This document shows positions 55,867-64,000 of a stretch of 64,000 bases of DNA, piece by piece. The position numbers and the translations under genes are program-made. Where the stretch lies: assembly GCA_901472455.1 (NCBI GenBank), contig LR590464.1, positions 4,154,001 through 4,218,000 on the forward strand. The letters are read 5' to 3'. The stretch's first letter is position 1; each line of letters opens with the position of its first letter. This DNA is from Leclercia adecarboxylata (GTDB lineage Bacteria; Pseudomonadota; Gammaproteobacteria; Enterobacterales; Enterobacteriaceae). Under the pieces are notes generated by a model, which had not been told where the DNA came from, made no database searches, and saw nothing but the letters and a program-made list of their open reading frames with translations.

Positions 55867-56234
55867 TACCGGTATCTCCTTTGTGAGGCGGCCGGATCGT
55901 AACCGCCGCAGATAAAAACGAACGCACTGACATTCAGCAGGTGCCCCAGCTCCCGTAATGTCATACGCGGGCAGTAAAGCCGGCGCGGGATTTTCGGGCT
56001 GCGCCACGAAACGGCACACTCCCGGGCACTGAGCGGCAGGGAGAACCTGCCGATATCCAGTAAAAGCTGGCCATCGCGCCAGCGCAGTAAAGGTGCGCCG
56101 GCAGGCAACAGCGCTACGGGTCGCAGCAACAGAACCGCAGAAGACGCAGGGATCACGTCAATATGCCAGCCTGCCCCGTCGCTGAACGTCCAGCACACGG
56201 ATGAAAGAGGGAAAAACGTTATCTGTCCCGCCAT
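55866..56234 (-). CDS. Transfer-operon protein of 122 residues, unknown
   Basis: ATG at 56232-56234 gives MAGQITFFPLSSVCWTFSDG ... ending DPAASQRRYR. The sequence has hydrophobic patches (SSAVLLLRPVALLPAGAPLL) and a C-terminal helix (LRELGHLLNVSAFVFICGG) but no clear signal peptide. It fills the gap between the TraB-like and lipoprotein genes on the same strand; its last base coincides with the lipoprotein start. A longer frame starting at 56390 overlaps the TraB-like gene and is not supported. Confidence 0.55.
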   Translation of the reverse strand: MAGQITFFPLSSVCWTFSDGAGWHIDVIPASSAVLLLRPVALLPAGAPLLRWRDGQLLLDIGRFSLPLSARECAVSWRSPKIPRRLYCPRMTLRELGHLLNVSAFVFICGGYDPAASQRRYR

Positions 56235-56244
56235 GGCCGTGTAC

Positions 56245-57751
56245 TCAGTCCAGTCCGCCGTTGTCACTGACGCCACCCGGCAGGGTGAAGTCGTAGCGCA
56301 CCTTACGGCCCTTATCTTCATAATCAATGGCCAGCTGACGGGTGATATGCACGGCAAGACGGGCACCGGGCGGCACATAAATGGCATCAAACGTCATCCC
56401 GTAACGCTGTTTGATCCAGTCGGTGGTTTCAGACATACCGCCGGAAATGGCTTTCCCCAGCGCCGCCTGTCCGGCGTCGCCGGTCATGGTGGCGGAAATG
56501 CCATTCACGTTGTTCTGCGTCGTGTACTGGCCCCTGGCTCATCGCTTCACCCGCCGCACCGGCAGCCGACAGGCCAAAGATGGTGGGCAGGTAGGTGGAG
56601 GCGTTGGACTTACGTTCGCCGCCAATGCACGGGATCCCGTTTTCATCCGAGATCCAGCCGATACCGCCACTGGTGCCGGTATCCTGTTTAGCCTGAGCGT
56701 TATTATTTTGCCCGCCAGCGTTGTTACTGGTGTCGGGTCTGGGGAGGGTGCGTACCGTACCGTCGGAAAAGACAAAGGTGACGCTGTTAACCTGCCCGCG
56801 TACGCAGGACAGCGTCCAGTCACCGCTGGCCGTCCCGGAAACAATCGCCCCTTCGGACGTCCGGCAGCTCGATGCCGTTCGCCGTCAGGTTATCCTTACC
56901 GATAAGCACTTTGAACGGATAAGGATCGGTCACGGTGCCGTTGATGGGCACACGGCCAAGCAGTGCCGTCATGGCGCGGCTGCCGACCAGCGTGGAATTT
57001 TCCGGCAGCGTGTAAACCGGCTCTGCGCTCTCTTCCGCCCCTTTTTCATTGGTACGTCCCTTCACTTTCTCCTCATAGGCCGCTTTCTGTCGGGTCAGCT
57101 CATTTTCACCCAGGAAAGAAGTCGGGAACTGGAGGTGATGCCTTGCCGCTGCCGCGTCCCGCGGATCCGTCTCTTTCTGGTCCGTCGGCGCGACCCACAT
57201 CATGCCGTCGCTGCCCTGAGACGCCGCCCCGCCGGTGCTGCTGCCCATGCCGTCCAGGCCCAGCCCCGGCGGGATATCGCTGTCCGCCGTTTTTTTCTCC
57301 GGTCTCAGGATTTTGAGTTTGTCGGTCAGCTCCTGGATTTTCGCCGTCAGGCTCAGTTGTTCGTTCTGAAGCTGCGCCTGCCGCTTGTCGTACTGCTCGC
57401 GCAGACCATTAACGGCCTCATTCACCTGTCCTGAAACGTCCTGATTGCGTTCGGCGCAACCGCTCGTTTTCTTTCACCAAATCCGCGTTCTGTTTATCCA
57501 GCGTTTTCTGGCGGTCACGCACATCGTTCAGCCGGCCGATGAGCGTGCGCAGGGTGTCCTCCGGCGTATCGCCTTCCACACCCAGCGCCTTCAGTTCATC
57601 TGGCGAGAGATTATGCAGGGGGCCGCCGCTTTGTTTTGCCTGGGACGGCTCTGCCGGTTCGTTTTTGCAGCTTTTAAGCCCCCACGGCCAGCCCGGCAAT
57701 CACCACGGCCGGCACGATAAACTTCACCAGGGCATTAGATTTAATCTGCAT
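56245..57751 (-). CDS. TraB/VirB10-like protein (TIGR03752, PFL_4705), several frame breaks
   Basis: Inner-membrane-anchored VirB10/TraB-type scaffold, about 502 residues. It starts MQIKSNALVKFIVPAVVIAG (single N-terminal membrane helix), continues through a long coiled coil (LIGRLNDVRDRQKTLDKQNA; LREQYDKRQAQLQNEQLSLT) and a periplasmic beta domain (NSTLVGSRAMTALLGRVPIN; PFKVLIGKDNLTANGIELP), and ends with ISGGMSETTDWIKQRYG and the AIYVPPGARLAVHI motif. Breaks at about 57677 (extra T), 57430, 56850 and 56530. Span is one base over 502 codons. It bridges the inner and outer membranes in the T4SS. Confidence 0.87.
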
Positions 57752-57802
57752 AGCGGGGCCTCCTGTTTTACCGTGCGGGTCGCTTTACGCAGTGCAGACG
57801 GC

Positions 57803-58694
57803 TCAGCAATGAATGCGCTCTCCGGACGACCGGCGGTCACCACAATACACCGTGGTGGTGTCTTCCGGCGTGCCGGCCGGACCGACCCAGCGGTGCTGGA
57901 AGGTGGCGGACACAAACTGTCCCTGCAGCGCGCGCGGATCCAGAACGACCTTACGGCTGCCGGTGTTCGTGAGCCTGAGTGCCACCACGCTGCGGTTTGC
58001 CACGCCCCAGCCAGCCAGCGGCGTGACCGTTAATGGTTCAGAGGGATACAGCGTGCTGACACGTCGGGGCAGATGAGGATTGACCGGATGAATACCCGGG
58101 ACCGCCTCGACCGTACGTGCCGGAGCATAAAGGCTCTGAGCGGCATATCGGGTCAGCAGCACCGGGATGGGGGCGCCTGTAGCGGATTTTTTTACGCTTT
58201 GCCTGAGTACCGTCATCGCTGCCGGTGGGAGCAGATGAGCCTGATCCGGAAGCAGCCCGGTCTGCACCACCTGGCTGACCGGCCGCATCGCCGGCGTGAC
58301 TCAGCGTGCTGACATCACCGCTGTAGACCAGCCGCACCGGCTCAGTCGGCCCTTTTTCACCGGCGGCGATATCAAACAGCAGAACCTCGCCGCTTTCCAC
58401 ATCCTGCAGCTGCACCCGCGTCTGCGGAAAGGCGCTGTCGGCTTTCAGGTAGACGGCTCCCCCGGTGCTCTGCACACGGAGTTTACCGTTAAGCGCCGGC
58501 GGAAAACCGACGCGGACGTTTTTGTCCACAAAGACCACCCGCTCCTGCCCCACCTTCAGGGGGATCTGCAGCGGAATACGCTCCCATTTCATCAGCTCAT
58601 CTGCGCCGGCAGGACGTGATACCAGTGTTGCCAGGGGCAGCAGGACGAAGGACAGCGCCATCAGCCCGGCGCGGTAGTGGGGGTTTTTACTCAT
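57803..58694 (-). CDS. TIGR03749/PFL_4704-family TraK-like protein (frame breaks)
   Basis: Secreted protein of about 300 residues, the TraK/VirB9-like partner of the TraB-like protein. ATG overlaps the preceding stop (TGATG). Signal peptide (TLVSRPAGA|DE), then beta-rich ERIPLQIPLKVGQERVVFVD, SGEVLLFDIAAGEKGPTEPV and, after a break near 58280, WGVANRSVVALRLTNTGSRK and ATFQHRWVGPAGTPEDTTTV. The extreme C-terminus is uncertain: frame one stops at 57803 (GERIHC), another gives VTAGRPESAFIAEPSALRKA to 57724, overlapping the next gene. Confidence 0.83.
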
Positions 58695-59352
58695 CACTGA
58701 AACACTCCTGACTTCTCCGGTTTAGGTGCAGGCGGTGCCGCCTCCAGACGCTGGGGCACACCGGCATAACAGTCCAGCGCCAGACCGAACGGGTTGCGCT
58801 CCGCATCACCTTCCCAGCGCACCACTTTCAGCGGGTAACGCACCAGGGCGCGTTTGACCGGCTCGGCATGGAAATATTCATCGGCCACCACGTCCAGGCG
58901 GGCTATCCAGTGATCGCGATCCTGTACGGTCACGCTCTGTGACTGGTAACCGCGACCGGGCACTTCATACACCACTCGCACGCGGTCGGTGAGCTCCCGG
59001 CGTCACCGCGTTTCTTCGCATCCGCTTTCAGGAAATCCTGACAGGACGGCGTCAGATACGGCGACAGCGCATTGATTTTGGCGGAATAGTCCACCTCGCC
59101 ATTTTTCGGCCAGGCATTGAGCTGCTGAAAAATGTAGAACGCAAAGGAGTAGACCGTCGGGGGCGGCACTTCCCACCAGGGCCGCGTACTGCCGGTACGT
59201 AAATCCGGCGGGTTATGCACGGTCAGCTTGCTGGGTGCCAGCATCCAGCCTGCACAGGTGAATAAAAGGAAAAAGGCAAGCACGGCGCAGGCGATGCGCA
59301 GCGTCTGAATATGCTGGTCACGGTCTTTTACCGCATGGCGAAAACGGCTCAT
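58694..59352 (-). CDS. TIGR03746/PFL_4703-family TraE-like protein (one deletion)
   Basis: Inner-membrane protein of about 219 residues with an N-terminal helix (IACAVLAFFLLFTCAGWML) and a periplasmic domain, the TraE/VirB8-like position in genomic-island T4SS loci. The frame loses one base at about 58998 (GDAGELTDRVRVVYE). The start overlaps the preceding stop (ATGA) and the stop overlaps the next start. Confidence 0.85.
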
Positions 59353-59706
59353 GAGGCTCTCCTGTTACGTTTCACTGACCAGCCCCGGGCATCCACTATC
59401 AGTTTCGGATTGCCCATCCCCAGCCGGCGTTTTTTTGTCTCCAGTCGCTGCCAGAGCCAGTTCTCAGGCTTACCGCGCTTGAGCCTGGCCATCCAGCGGC
59501 CGCCGAACCAGACGAGCAGCAGCGGCATGACCAGCAGGCCGGTGGGAACAACAACCCAGCCGGCAAGCGGGATAAACGGCAGTGACAGGAGCAGACCCGC
59601 ACCCGCGCCGGCAAGGGCTGCCAGCCCCATCTCATGGGGTGGTAAACCCGCGAAACACCACGGGCTCACTGTTGAGACGGTCAGGTAAAAAACGAATGGT
59701 CTGCAT
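59349..59706 (-). CDS. TIGR03750-family TraL-like membrane protein (one insertion)
   Basis: A 118-residue protein from ATG 59704-59706 (MQTIRFLPDRLNSEPVVFRG), then PPHEMGLAALAGAGAGLLLS, two membrane helices and a basic tail (VKRNRRAS). An extra G at about 59648 breaks the frame at RGLPPHEMG. It corresponds to the small TraL/VirB3-like component of the mating channel. The long frame starting at 59996 is a chance upstream extension. Confidence 0.82.
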
Positions 59707-59718
59707 CGTCGCAGGCTC

Positions 59719-60087
59719 CTACAACAGAATGTCGGCAGACTTGCCGAGCAGCCAGATAACGGCAACCAGCAGCACCACCCCCACCACCACAATGGCCCCG
59801 AATTTGGTCCAGGTGGCTTTCTCATTGCGGACTTCGGTGAAGGTGTGCAGGGCGGCAATGGCAACGTTGATAAAGGCAACGGCCGCCACGACCAGCCCCC
59901 CGATAACAATGCCGTCCTGCAGGTAGCCCTTGATTTGTCCGGACAGCCCGCTTCCGCCTCCGGACTCAGGCGCTTCAACGCTTGGTAAATCCGCAAAGGC
60001 CGGTTTGCAGGTGAGCCAGCCCAGAAGGGCCAGCGTACCGGCGCGGGTCAGCGTACGACTGGCGAGACGGCGCCAGGCGGGCAACAA
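59719..60087 (-). CDS. TIGR03745-family membrane protein (pilin-like position); start uncertain
   Basis: A 120-residue protein: basic N-terminus, signal-like helix to KPAFA|DL, a Gly-rich stretch (APESGGGSGLSGQIKGYLQD), then two membrane helices (GIVIGGLVVAAVAFINVAIA; FGAIVVVGVVLLVAVIWLLG). Size and layout suit the major pilin-type subunit of these systems. No ATG is in frame at the visible ribosome-binding site (AGGAG at about 60115); ATGs at 60106 and 60115 are in another frame, so an indel probably hides the true start. Confidence 0.78.
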   Translation of the reverse strand: MLPAWRRLASRTLTRAGTLALLGWLTCKPAFADLPSVEAPESGGGSGLSGQIKGYLQDGIVIGGLVVAAVAFINVAIAALHTFTEVRNEKATWTKFGAIVVVGVVLLVAVIWLLGKSADILL

Positions 60088-60141
60088 CAGACTCAGAATG
60101 GTGCATGGAATTCATCTCCTGACTTAACGTTAATAATCGGG

Positions 60142-60384
60142 TTAACTAGCAAACATCCAGATACACACAAGCAACAGCAGCACGGTGCGGACGGCAAAGC
60201 GTCCCAGGGCCGCATCCCGCACTTTTGTGTTACTCCAGCCGGTCCAGACATCCGACAGCGCCCACGCGGCCCATAAAAAAAGAAACGCCAGCAGTGCCCC
60301 GATGCAGAGCAGATGAAGGATGTTCACATCAAGACTGCCGGAGCCGGCTTTAAACGCGTTCGTTTGTTCGGATGTCATGGGCAT
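60142..60384 (-). CDS. TIGR03758-family conjugation protein (80 aa)
   Basis: Small two-helix membrane protein: FKAGSGSLDVNILHLLCIGA then LLAFLFLWAAWALSDVWTGW, a short basic loop (TKVRDAALGRFAV) and RTVLLLLVCIWMFAS. The start overlaps the RAQPRD gene stop (TGATG). Intact. Family recognised from its SGSLDVN and W-rich helix; function within the T4SS not established. Confidence 0.85.
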   Translation of the reverse strand: MPMTSEQTNAFKAGSGSLDVNILHLLCIGALLAFLFLWAAWALSDVWTGWSNTKVRDAALGRFAVRTVLLLLVCIWMFAS

Positions 60385-60731
60385 CAGGGCCGCTCCCGCC
60401 GGTAATTACCGGCCACAAAAGACGGGTCACGCGGTTGCGCGCGGGAGGGCTCCAGATAGCGGTCAATGCCGCTGCGGATGGTGTTGAGATCGGATGTGGC
60501 CTGACGGTAATCAAAGAAAAAGCGGCCACGGTCAGCCGGATCGGCCTGTGCAGCCGCCACGCGGGCCCTTTCAAGCGACGCCTGAACCTGGTCCAGCTGA
60601 CGCTGAACAGACGCAAGCTCGTCTTTCTCGGATGCCTGTGCAGCAGCTGATGCCAGAAAGGTCAGCAATACCAGGCCAGTGATGCCCGGGACACGACGGT
60701 TGCGCCGCATGGCCGGACGAGTTGAGTTCAT
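60384..60731 (-). CDS. RAQPRD-family conjugation protein
   Basis: A 115-residue secreted protein named for its C-terminal motif, visible here as SRAQPRDPSF. Signal peptide (LTFLASAAAQA|SE), then a helical hairpin (ELASVQRQLDQVQASLERAR). ATG 60731 follows GGAGG; an upstream GTG is less likely. It marks the start of the pilus block of genomic-island transfer loci. Confidence 0.88.
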   Translation of the reverse strand: MNSTRPAMRRNRRVPGITGLVLLTFLASAAAQASEKDELASVQRQLDQVQASLERARVAAAQADPADRGRFFFDYRQATSDLNTIRSGIDRYLEPSRAQPRDPSFVAGNYRRERP

Positions 60732-60952
60732 ACGCACCTCCAGAAGGATTAAGGGATGCGTACAGAATGCGAAAGGGCAGACGCCGGGTCAGCGATAAAC
60801 TCTATTTGCCATTTGTGAAATTAATGGGGCAACAGGCTCAGTACTGCCGGAGGCGGGCTGAATCTTAGTTGAGGGAAGTGTGAATTTAAGTTAAGTAGAT
60901 ATCCGGATAAAAGATAATCTGTAGCCGGAATAGTTCACACGGAGGCATGGTG

Positions 60953-61138
60953 ATGCATATAAAAGACCTTTTACTTCTGGCACTCTGTCTGGCCTTGCTT
61001 TTTTTTATAGTGAAAGGCATCGATGCGTTTGAACTTCGCCTTCCACTCTGGTTACTGCGAGTAATCTATGCTGCAGGCATTTTTCTTGGCGCATCAACGA
61101 TCCTGGCAAGTATGTGGTTATTGCATATATCGACATGA
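60953..61138 (+). CDS. Small two-helix membrane protein (61 aa), unknown
   Basis: ATG at 60953 (MHIKDLLLLALCLALLFFIV) after GGAGG with 7-nt spacing, then FELRLPLWLLRVIYAAGIFL and GASTILASMWLL. Two membrane helices, no motif. It is on the opposite strand to the transfer genes, in a cargo gap together with a kinase gene, whose 3' end it overlaps by 21 bp. Function unknown; a phage-exclusion or toxin-type role is possible but not shown. Confidence 0.6.
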   Translation: MHIKDLLLLALCLALLFFIVKGIDAFELRLPLWLLRVIYAAGIFLGASTILASMWLLHIST

Positions 61139-61633
61139 GCCATTATCACTGACCTCGGTAAAGTCTTCATCAGGCGTCAGAGGCTCAAATCGTTCGTGAA
61201 GTAAATCAAATGTCTCCCTCGCTATATAGAGACTATTTGTCGGCGTTTTATTTCTTTTTTGAATACGTTCCCATGCAATGTCATCCGGGCAGGACAGACG
61301 GCAAAGGACTGCCTGACCATTATGAGCTGTGATGATTTCACGCACCCGGACTCTTTCCTCTCTCGACCAGAATCCGAAATCTAGAATGACATTATTGTTA
61401 AGCTCAACGCATCGCGTCCATAGGGGCTCCATAACGTTGAACACCCGTTGTGCGTAATCAGCAAAATTAGCCTGCGGGGGATCGATGCCATACAGCTGCT
61501 GCATCCATTCATCATGAGTAAAACGTAAAGCGGTATATTTGTGTTCCAGATGTCTGGCAAAAGTCGTTTTCCCACTACCAAGAAACCCATGGAGCATAAA
61601 AACCGTTGGTGATTTGACTTTGTTAATCGCCAT
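61118..61633 (-). CDS. P-loop kinase of the AAA_33/zeta-like class
   Basis: A soluble 171-residue P-loop protein: Walker A MLHGFLGSGKTTFARHLE, then FTHDEWMQQLYG (Asp in the usual phospho-acceptor-binding spot), NVILDFGFWSREERVRVREI, and a lid with RIQKRN. This layout is that of small-molecule or nucleotide kinases such as chloramphenicol phosphotransferase, zeta toxin and polynucleotide-kinase-like proteins. Substrate unknown. ATG 61633 is 11 nt from AGGAGG; a start at 61642 or further upstream is possible. It interrupts the usual TIGR03747-RAQPRD order, so it is cargo. Confidence 0.7.
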   Translation of the reverse strand: MAINKVKSPTVFMLHGFLGSGKTTFARHLEHKYTALRFTHDEWMQQLYGIDPPQANFADYAQRVFNVMEPLWTRCVELNNNVILDFGFWSREERVRVREIITAHNGQAVLCRLSCPDDIAWERIQKRNKTPTNSLYIARETFDLLHERFEPLTPDEDFTEVSDNGSCRYMQ

Positions 61634-61777
61634 AAGCCACATGTCCTCCTGAGCCGTCATATAATTATTCATTATTACAGCCAGGACAGCTGACGCGCCA
61701 GTAACGGTCGTTTCATGGCTTGTCTGCTGACGGCAGGCGCGCAAAACAAGTTTTGCACGCCTCCGTCCAGCCCTGAT

Positions 61778-62536
61778 TTAAAGATACTTCTTGAACGACG
61801 CAGTGGTCACCGTTACGGCGATCCCCAGCAGAACAGCCGCCGGCAACAACAGCAGATTGGGGTAGACTGCCGTGGGCCAGGAAAGGTACAGCATGGCGGG
61901 CACCACAGCGGCCGGTTTGACCAGCTTCTTGGCATGATGATAGACAAACGAACTTTCATACCCCGCGCCGTACCGCCGCAGATCACGCCGCCCCAGCCCC
62001 TCAACCAGCGCCACCACCACGACCAGCACAAACAACGGCACGGACAGCACCAGGATGGTGACGCGTACCAGGGTGATAATGCTGATCCATACCGTGGCCA
62101 GCAGGTATTCACGCAGGTAGCCGGCAAGCCAGCCGCTCCAGCTGTTGATTTCCCGGGTGACGGCATTGTCACTGTGCATCTGGTGTGCATTTTGCTGCCG
62201 GACCCAGTCCAGGAAGCCACTGTCCACAAAGGCCCACTGATAGGCGGTGCTCACCCAGCGCACAACCGTCACCGATGGCTCAGACAGCAGCAGGCTGCGG
62301 GTGAACTCTGTGGACAGCCACCCCAGCTCGGTGTTCATGACCGCTTCACTGTGCGCCGCCCCGGCTTCCGGCCAGAAGAAGGCGATGCCGATATATTCAA
62401 TCAGCAGGCTCAGCAGCAGCGAGGACAGCACCACGCCCACCAGGGCCCACGGCCAGCCCCAGAGCAGGTTATACAGAATGCCGTGTTTGCGCTCCGGCAG
62501 TGTCTGCTGCTGTGGGGGACGTTTTACCTCAGCCAT
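61778..62536 (-). CDS. TIGR03747-family membrane protein
   Basis: A 252-residue inner-membrane protein with four to five helices (WPWALVGVVLSSLLLSLLIE; VRVTILVLSVPLFVLVVVVA; LLLLPAAVLLGIAVTVTTAS) and a conserved GRRDLRRYGAGYESSFVYHH loop. It starts inside the last codons of traD (8-bp overlap), so the two are coupled. This pairing is standard in SXT-unlike genomic-island ICEs. Intact. Confidence 0.87.
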   Translation of the reverse strand: MAEVKRPPQQQTLPERKHGILYNLLWGWPWALVGVVLSSLLLSLLIEYIGIAFFWPEAGAAHSEAVMNTELGWLSTEFTRSLLLSEPSVTVVRWVSTAYQWAFVDSGFLDWVRQQNAHQMHSDNAVTREINSWSGWLAGYLREYLLATVWISIITLVRVTILVLSVPLFVLVVVVALVEGLGRRDLRRYGAGYESSFVYHHAKKLVKPAAVVPAMLYLSWPTAVYPNLLLLPAAVLLGIAVTVTTASFKKYL

Positions 62537-64000
62537 TCGCCCCTCCTGTGACCGGCACGTTCAGGGCCGGACCATCCCGCCACCAGGATTCGCCGCTGTG
62601 ATAGCTGCGCCGCATCTCCTCCGCTATTTTCTCAATACTTTCCGGCATCAGCACATCATCAGCATCCCCGGCAGGCAGCGGCATGCGGATTTTCCACAGC
62701 TGCCCGCCCTCCAGCAGGGGCAAACGCCTGCCCTTTCGGCAGCGTCACGATATCGGCCGGCTCCAGCAGCGGGACTTTTACCGTCCCGACGCGGTCCTGG
62801 GTGCTTGAGGTGAAGTCCTGGTCTGCATTGACATCGGCCGTGTCCTGGTGCCCGGAGACCAGCGTTTTGGTGTAAATCTCCACCTGCGGCAGCTGCGTGG
62901 TCAGCAGCTCGGCGGTGCGGTTCTCCCTGACGCGCAGCATAATCAGGTTGTTAAAGTTACCCTGTACCTGGGCCGTCTTGGCCGCATTCCCGATGCGTGC
63001 CTCAATATCAGAAGACGTCTGGGTATAGGCCGTCACCTGCATGCCGGCACCGCCCCCTTTGTTGATGAGAGGGATAAACTCATCCCCCATCAGCTCGTTA
63101 AACTCATCGCAGTGCAGGTTAATCAGGGACTTCCCTTCTTTCCCGCCCGGCAGGCCCGCATTGATACCATGTTTATAAATGTGCCCGGCCACACTCACCA
63201 GATCGGCGAACATGGAGTTACCGACCGCGCTCGCCACTTCACTGTCACTGAGCGCATCGAGCCCCACATACACCACGGCTTTTTTACGGATGATCTGTTC
63301 CCAGTCAAAAATCGGCCGCGTGTCGTCAATATCCTGATAATCCGGCGACAGCAGCTCGGCGGTCTTGCCGGTGGTCAGTTTTTCCAGCAGCGGCAGCAGC
63401 GATGCCACGATTTTGTCAAAGTAAGTACGGTCATAACGTACCGCTGACCGCAGCCCGTCAAGGATGGGATCATAGAGTTTTTTACCCTCTTCTGAACTCA
63501 GGGCAACCTCAATGGCCCAGATACGTAAGGCATCCGGCTGCCCCTGCATGTTACGGGGCACGTCGTCCTCTCCCAGCACCTGCTGATTATTCTCAATCTG
63601 CGTCTGCAGAGCCGGCAGCTGCGCCTGGATGATTTTTTCCGCATAGCGGATATAGAGATCGGCGATATTGTTCACGTAGCGCATAATCAGCGTGTAGTCA
63701 GGGCGTTCCCCCAGGGCGACCAGCGCACGGGCGATGATGTTGACGAACCGCCAGGCAAATTCGCGGAATGCCGCGCTGTTCCCCTCACCCGACAGCTGAC
63801 CGGCCACGCGGGACGCCACCTCTGACACGCGACCAAAACGCCCGACGGCATTATAACGGGCTGAAATTTCAGGCCAGCCAAGATGAAAAATATACAGCTC
63901 GTCCCCGCGTCCGGCCCGGTGGGTCTCTGCCCAGACGCGTTTCATCAGGTCTGCGTCGCCTTTCGGATCAAACACGATGGTGACTTCACCCCGCCGGATA
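62529..64000 (-). CDS. traD: TraD-type coupling protein, C-terminal part (one insertion, continues past window)
   Basis: C-terminal about 490 residues of the coupling ATPase that brings the relaxosome to the transfer channel. Visible: VTIVFDPKGDADLMKRVW (following Walker A, which lies outside), LINLHCDEFNELMGDEFIPL (Walker B, DE), LVSGHQDTADVNADQDFTSS, and a tail ending PVTGGANG. An extra C at about 62716-62719 breaks the frame (GQAFALLEGGQLWKIR). Related to the TraD family of SXT/TOL/PFGI-1 elements. The N-terminal membrane part lies to the right of the window. Confidence 0.88.

Noticed and set aside
55866..56390. Long start for the 122-residue gene at 56390
   Set aside because: The extra 52 residues overlap the TraB-like coding frame and look like its antiphase translation; the ATG at 56234 is more sensible.
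61715..62551. Plus-strand frame of 278 codons
   Set aside because: Antisense of the TIGR03747 gene; His/Gln-rich low-information product.

Overview
The window looks like an accessory replicon, or a large mobile island, of a gamma-proteobacterium of the Enterobacteriaceae (Klebsiella, Enterobacter, Citrobacter or E. coli). The evidence is near-E. coli fec and lac genes, a silver/copper resistance island of the enterobacterial sil-pco type, IS903 and IS1 copies, and a truncated SOS-controlled umuD. No rRNA, tRNA, replication origin or CRISPR array is visible. The sil-pco, fec and lac combination recalls large Klebsiella plasmids, but the window does not prove plasmid or chromosome.

Layout. 1-5088: ferric-citrate uptake and signalling, fecI-fecR-fecA-fecB-fecC on the minus strand, with a Fur-like site; fecC runs off the left end. 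5157-6213: IS903. 6214-7907: AT-rich, with an HNH nuclease gene split at a T8 run. 7908-24179: silver/copper island (DUF305 gene, silE, silS-silR, silC-F-B-A-G-P, a DUF2933 gene, M23 peptidase, pcoE-like gene, pcoA) with SilR-type and CopR-type palindromes; pcoA is cut by a second IS903. 24180-28214: IS graveyard (IS903, ISNCY remnant, third IS903, frmA tail, defective IS1).

28511-37225 is the most interesting part. An OprD-type porin and an MFS symporter on the minus strand are divergent from genes for a PyrK-like ferredoxin-flavin subunit, a class 1B dihydroorotate dehydrogenase, an M20 carbamoyl-amino-acid hydrolase and a PyrC-type dihydroorotase. An XRE regulator and a 108-aa protein follow. 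Read as a pathway: orotate enters, is reduced to dihydroorotate, hydrolysed to N-carbamoyl-L-aspartate, then to aspartate, CO2 and ammonia. A shared inverted repeat (GTATC-N6-GATAC) lies before both divergent units. The block is bracketed by two inverted IS1 copies.

37647-44718: a second IS1 inside lacA, then lacY, lacZ and lacI, very close to E. coli except for a lost lacO1 half-site and a 15-bp in-frame gap in lacZ. A Tn3-type 38-bp terminal repeat lies in a truncated umuD. 45294-64000: a mating-pair-formation operon of the genomic-island type (ICEHin1056/PFGI-1 class) on the minus strand, from the TraD coupling protein to TraG, with small cargo genes inserted (a P-loop kinase, a PemK-like protein, small membrane or secreted proteins).

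Many genes, old and mobile alike, carry single-base indels, mostly in short homopolymers and often compensating so that total gene length stays normal. This looks like sequencing error rather than decay. Genes so affected are annotated over their full span, with the break noted. 'Pseudogene' is kept for real truncations and clearly defective IS genes.
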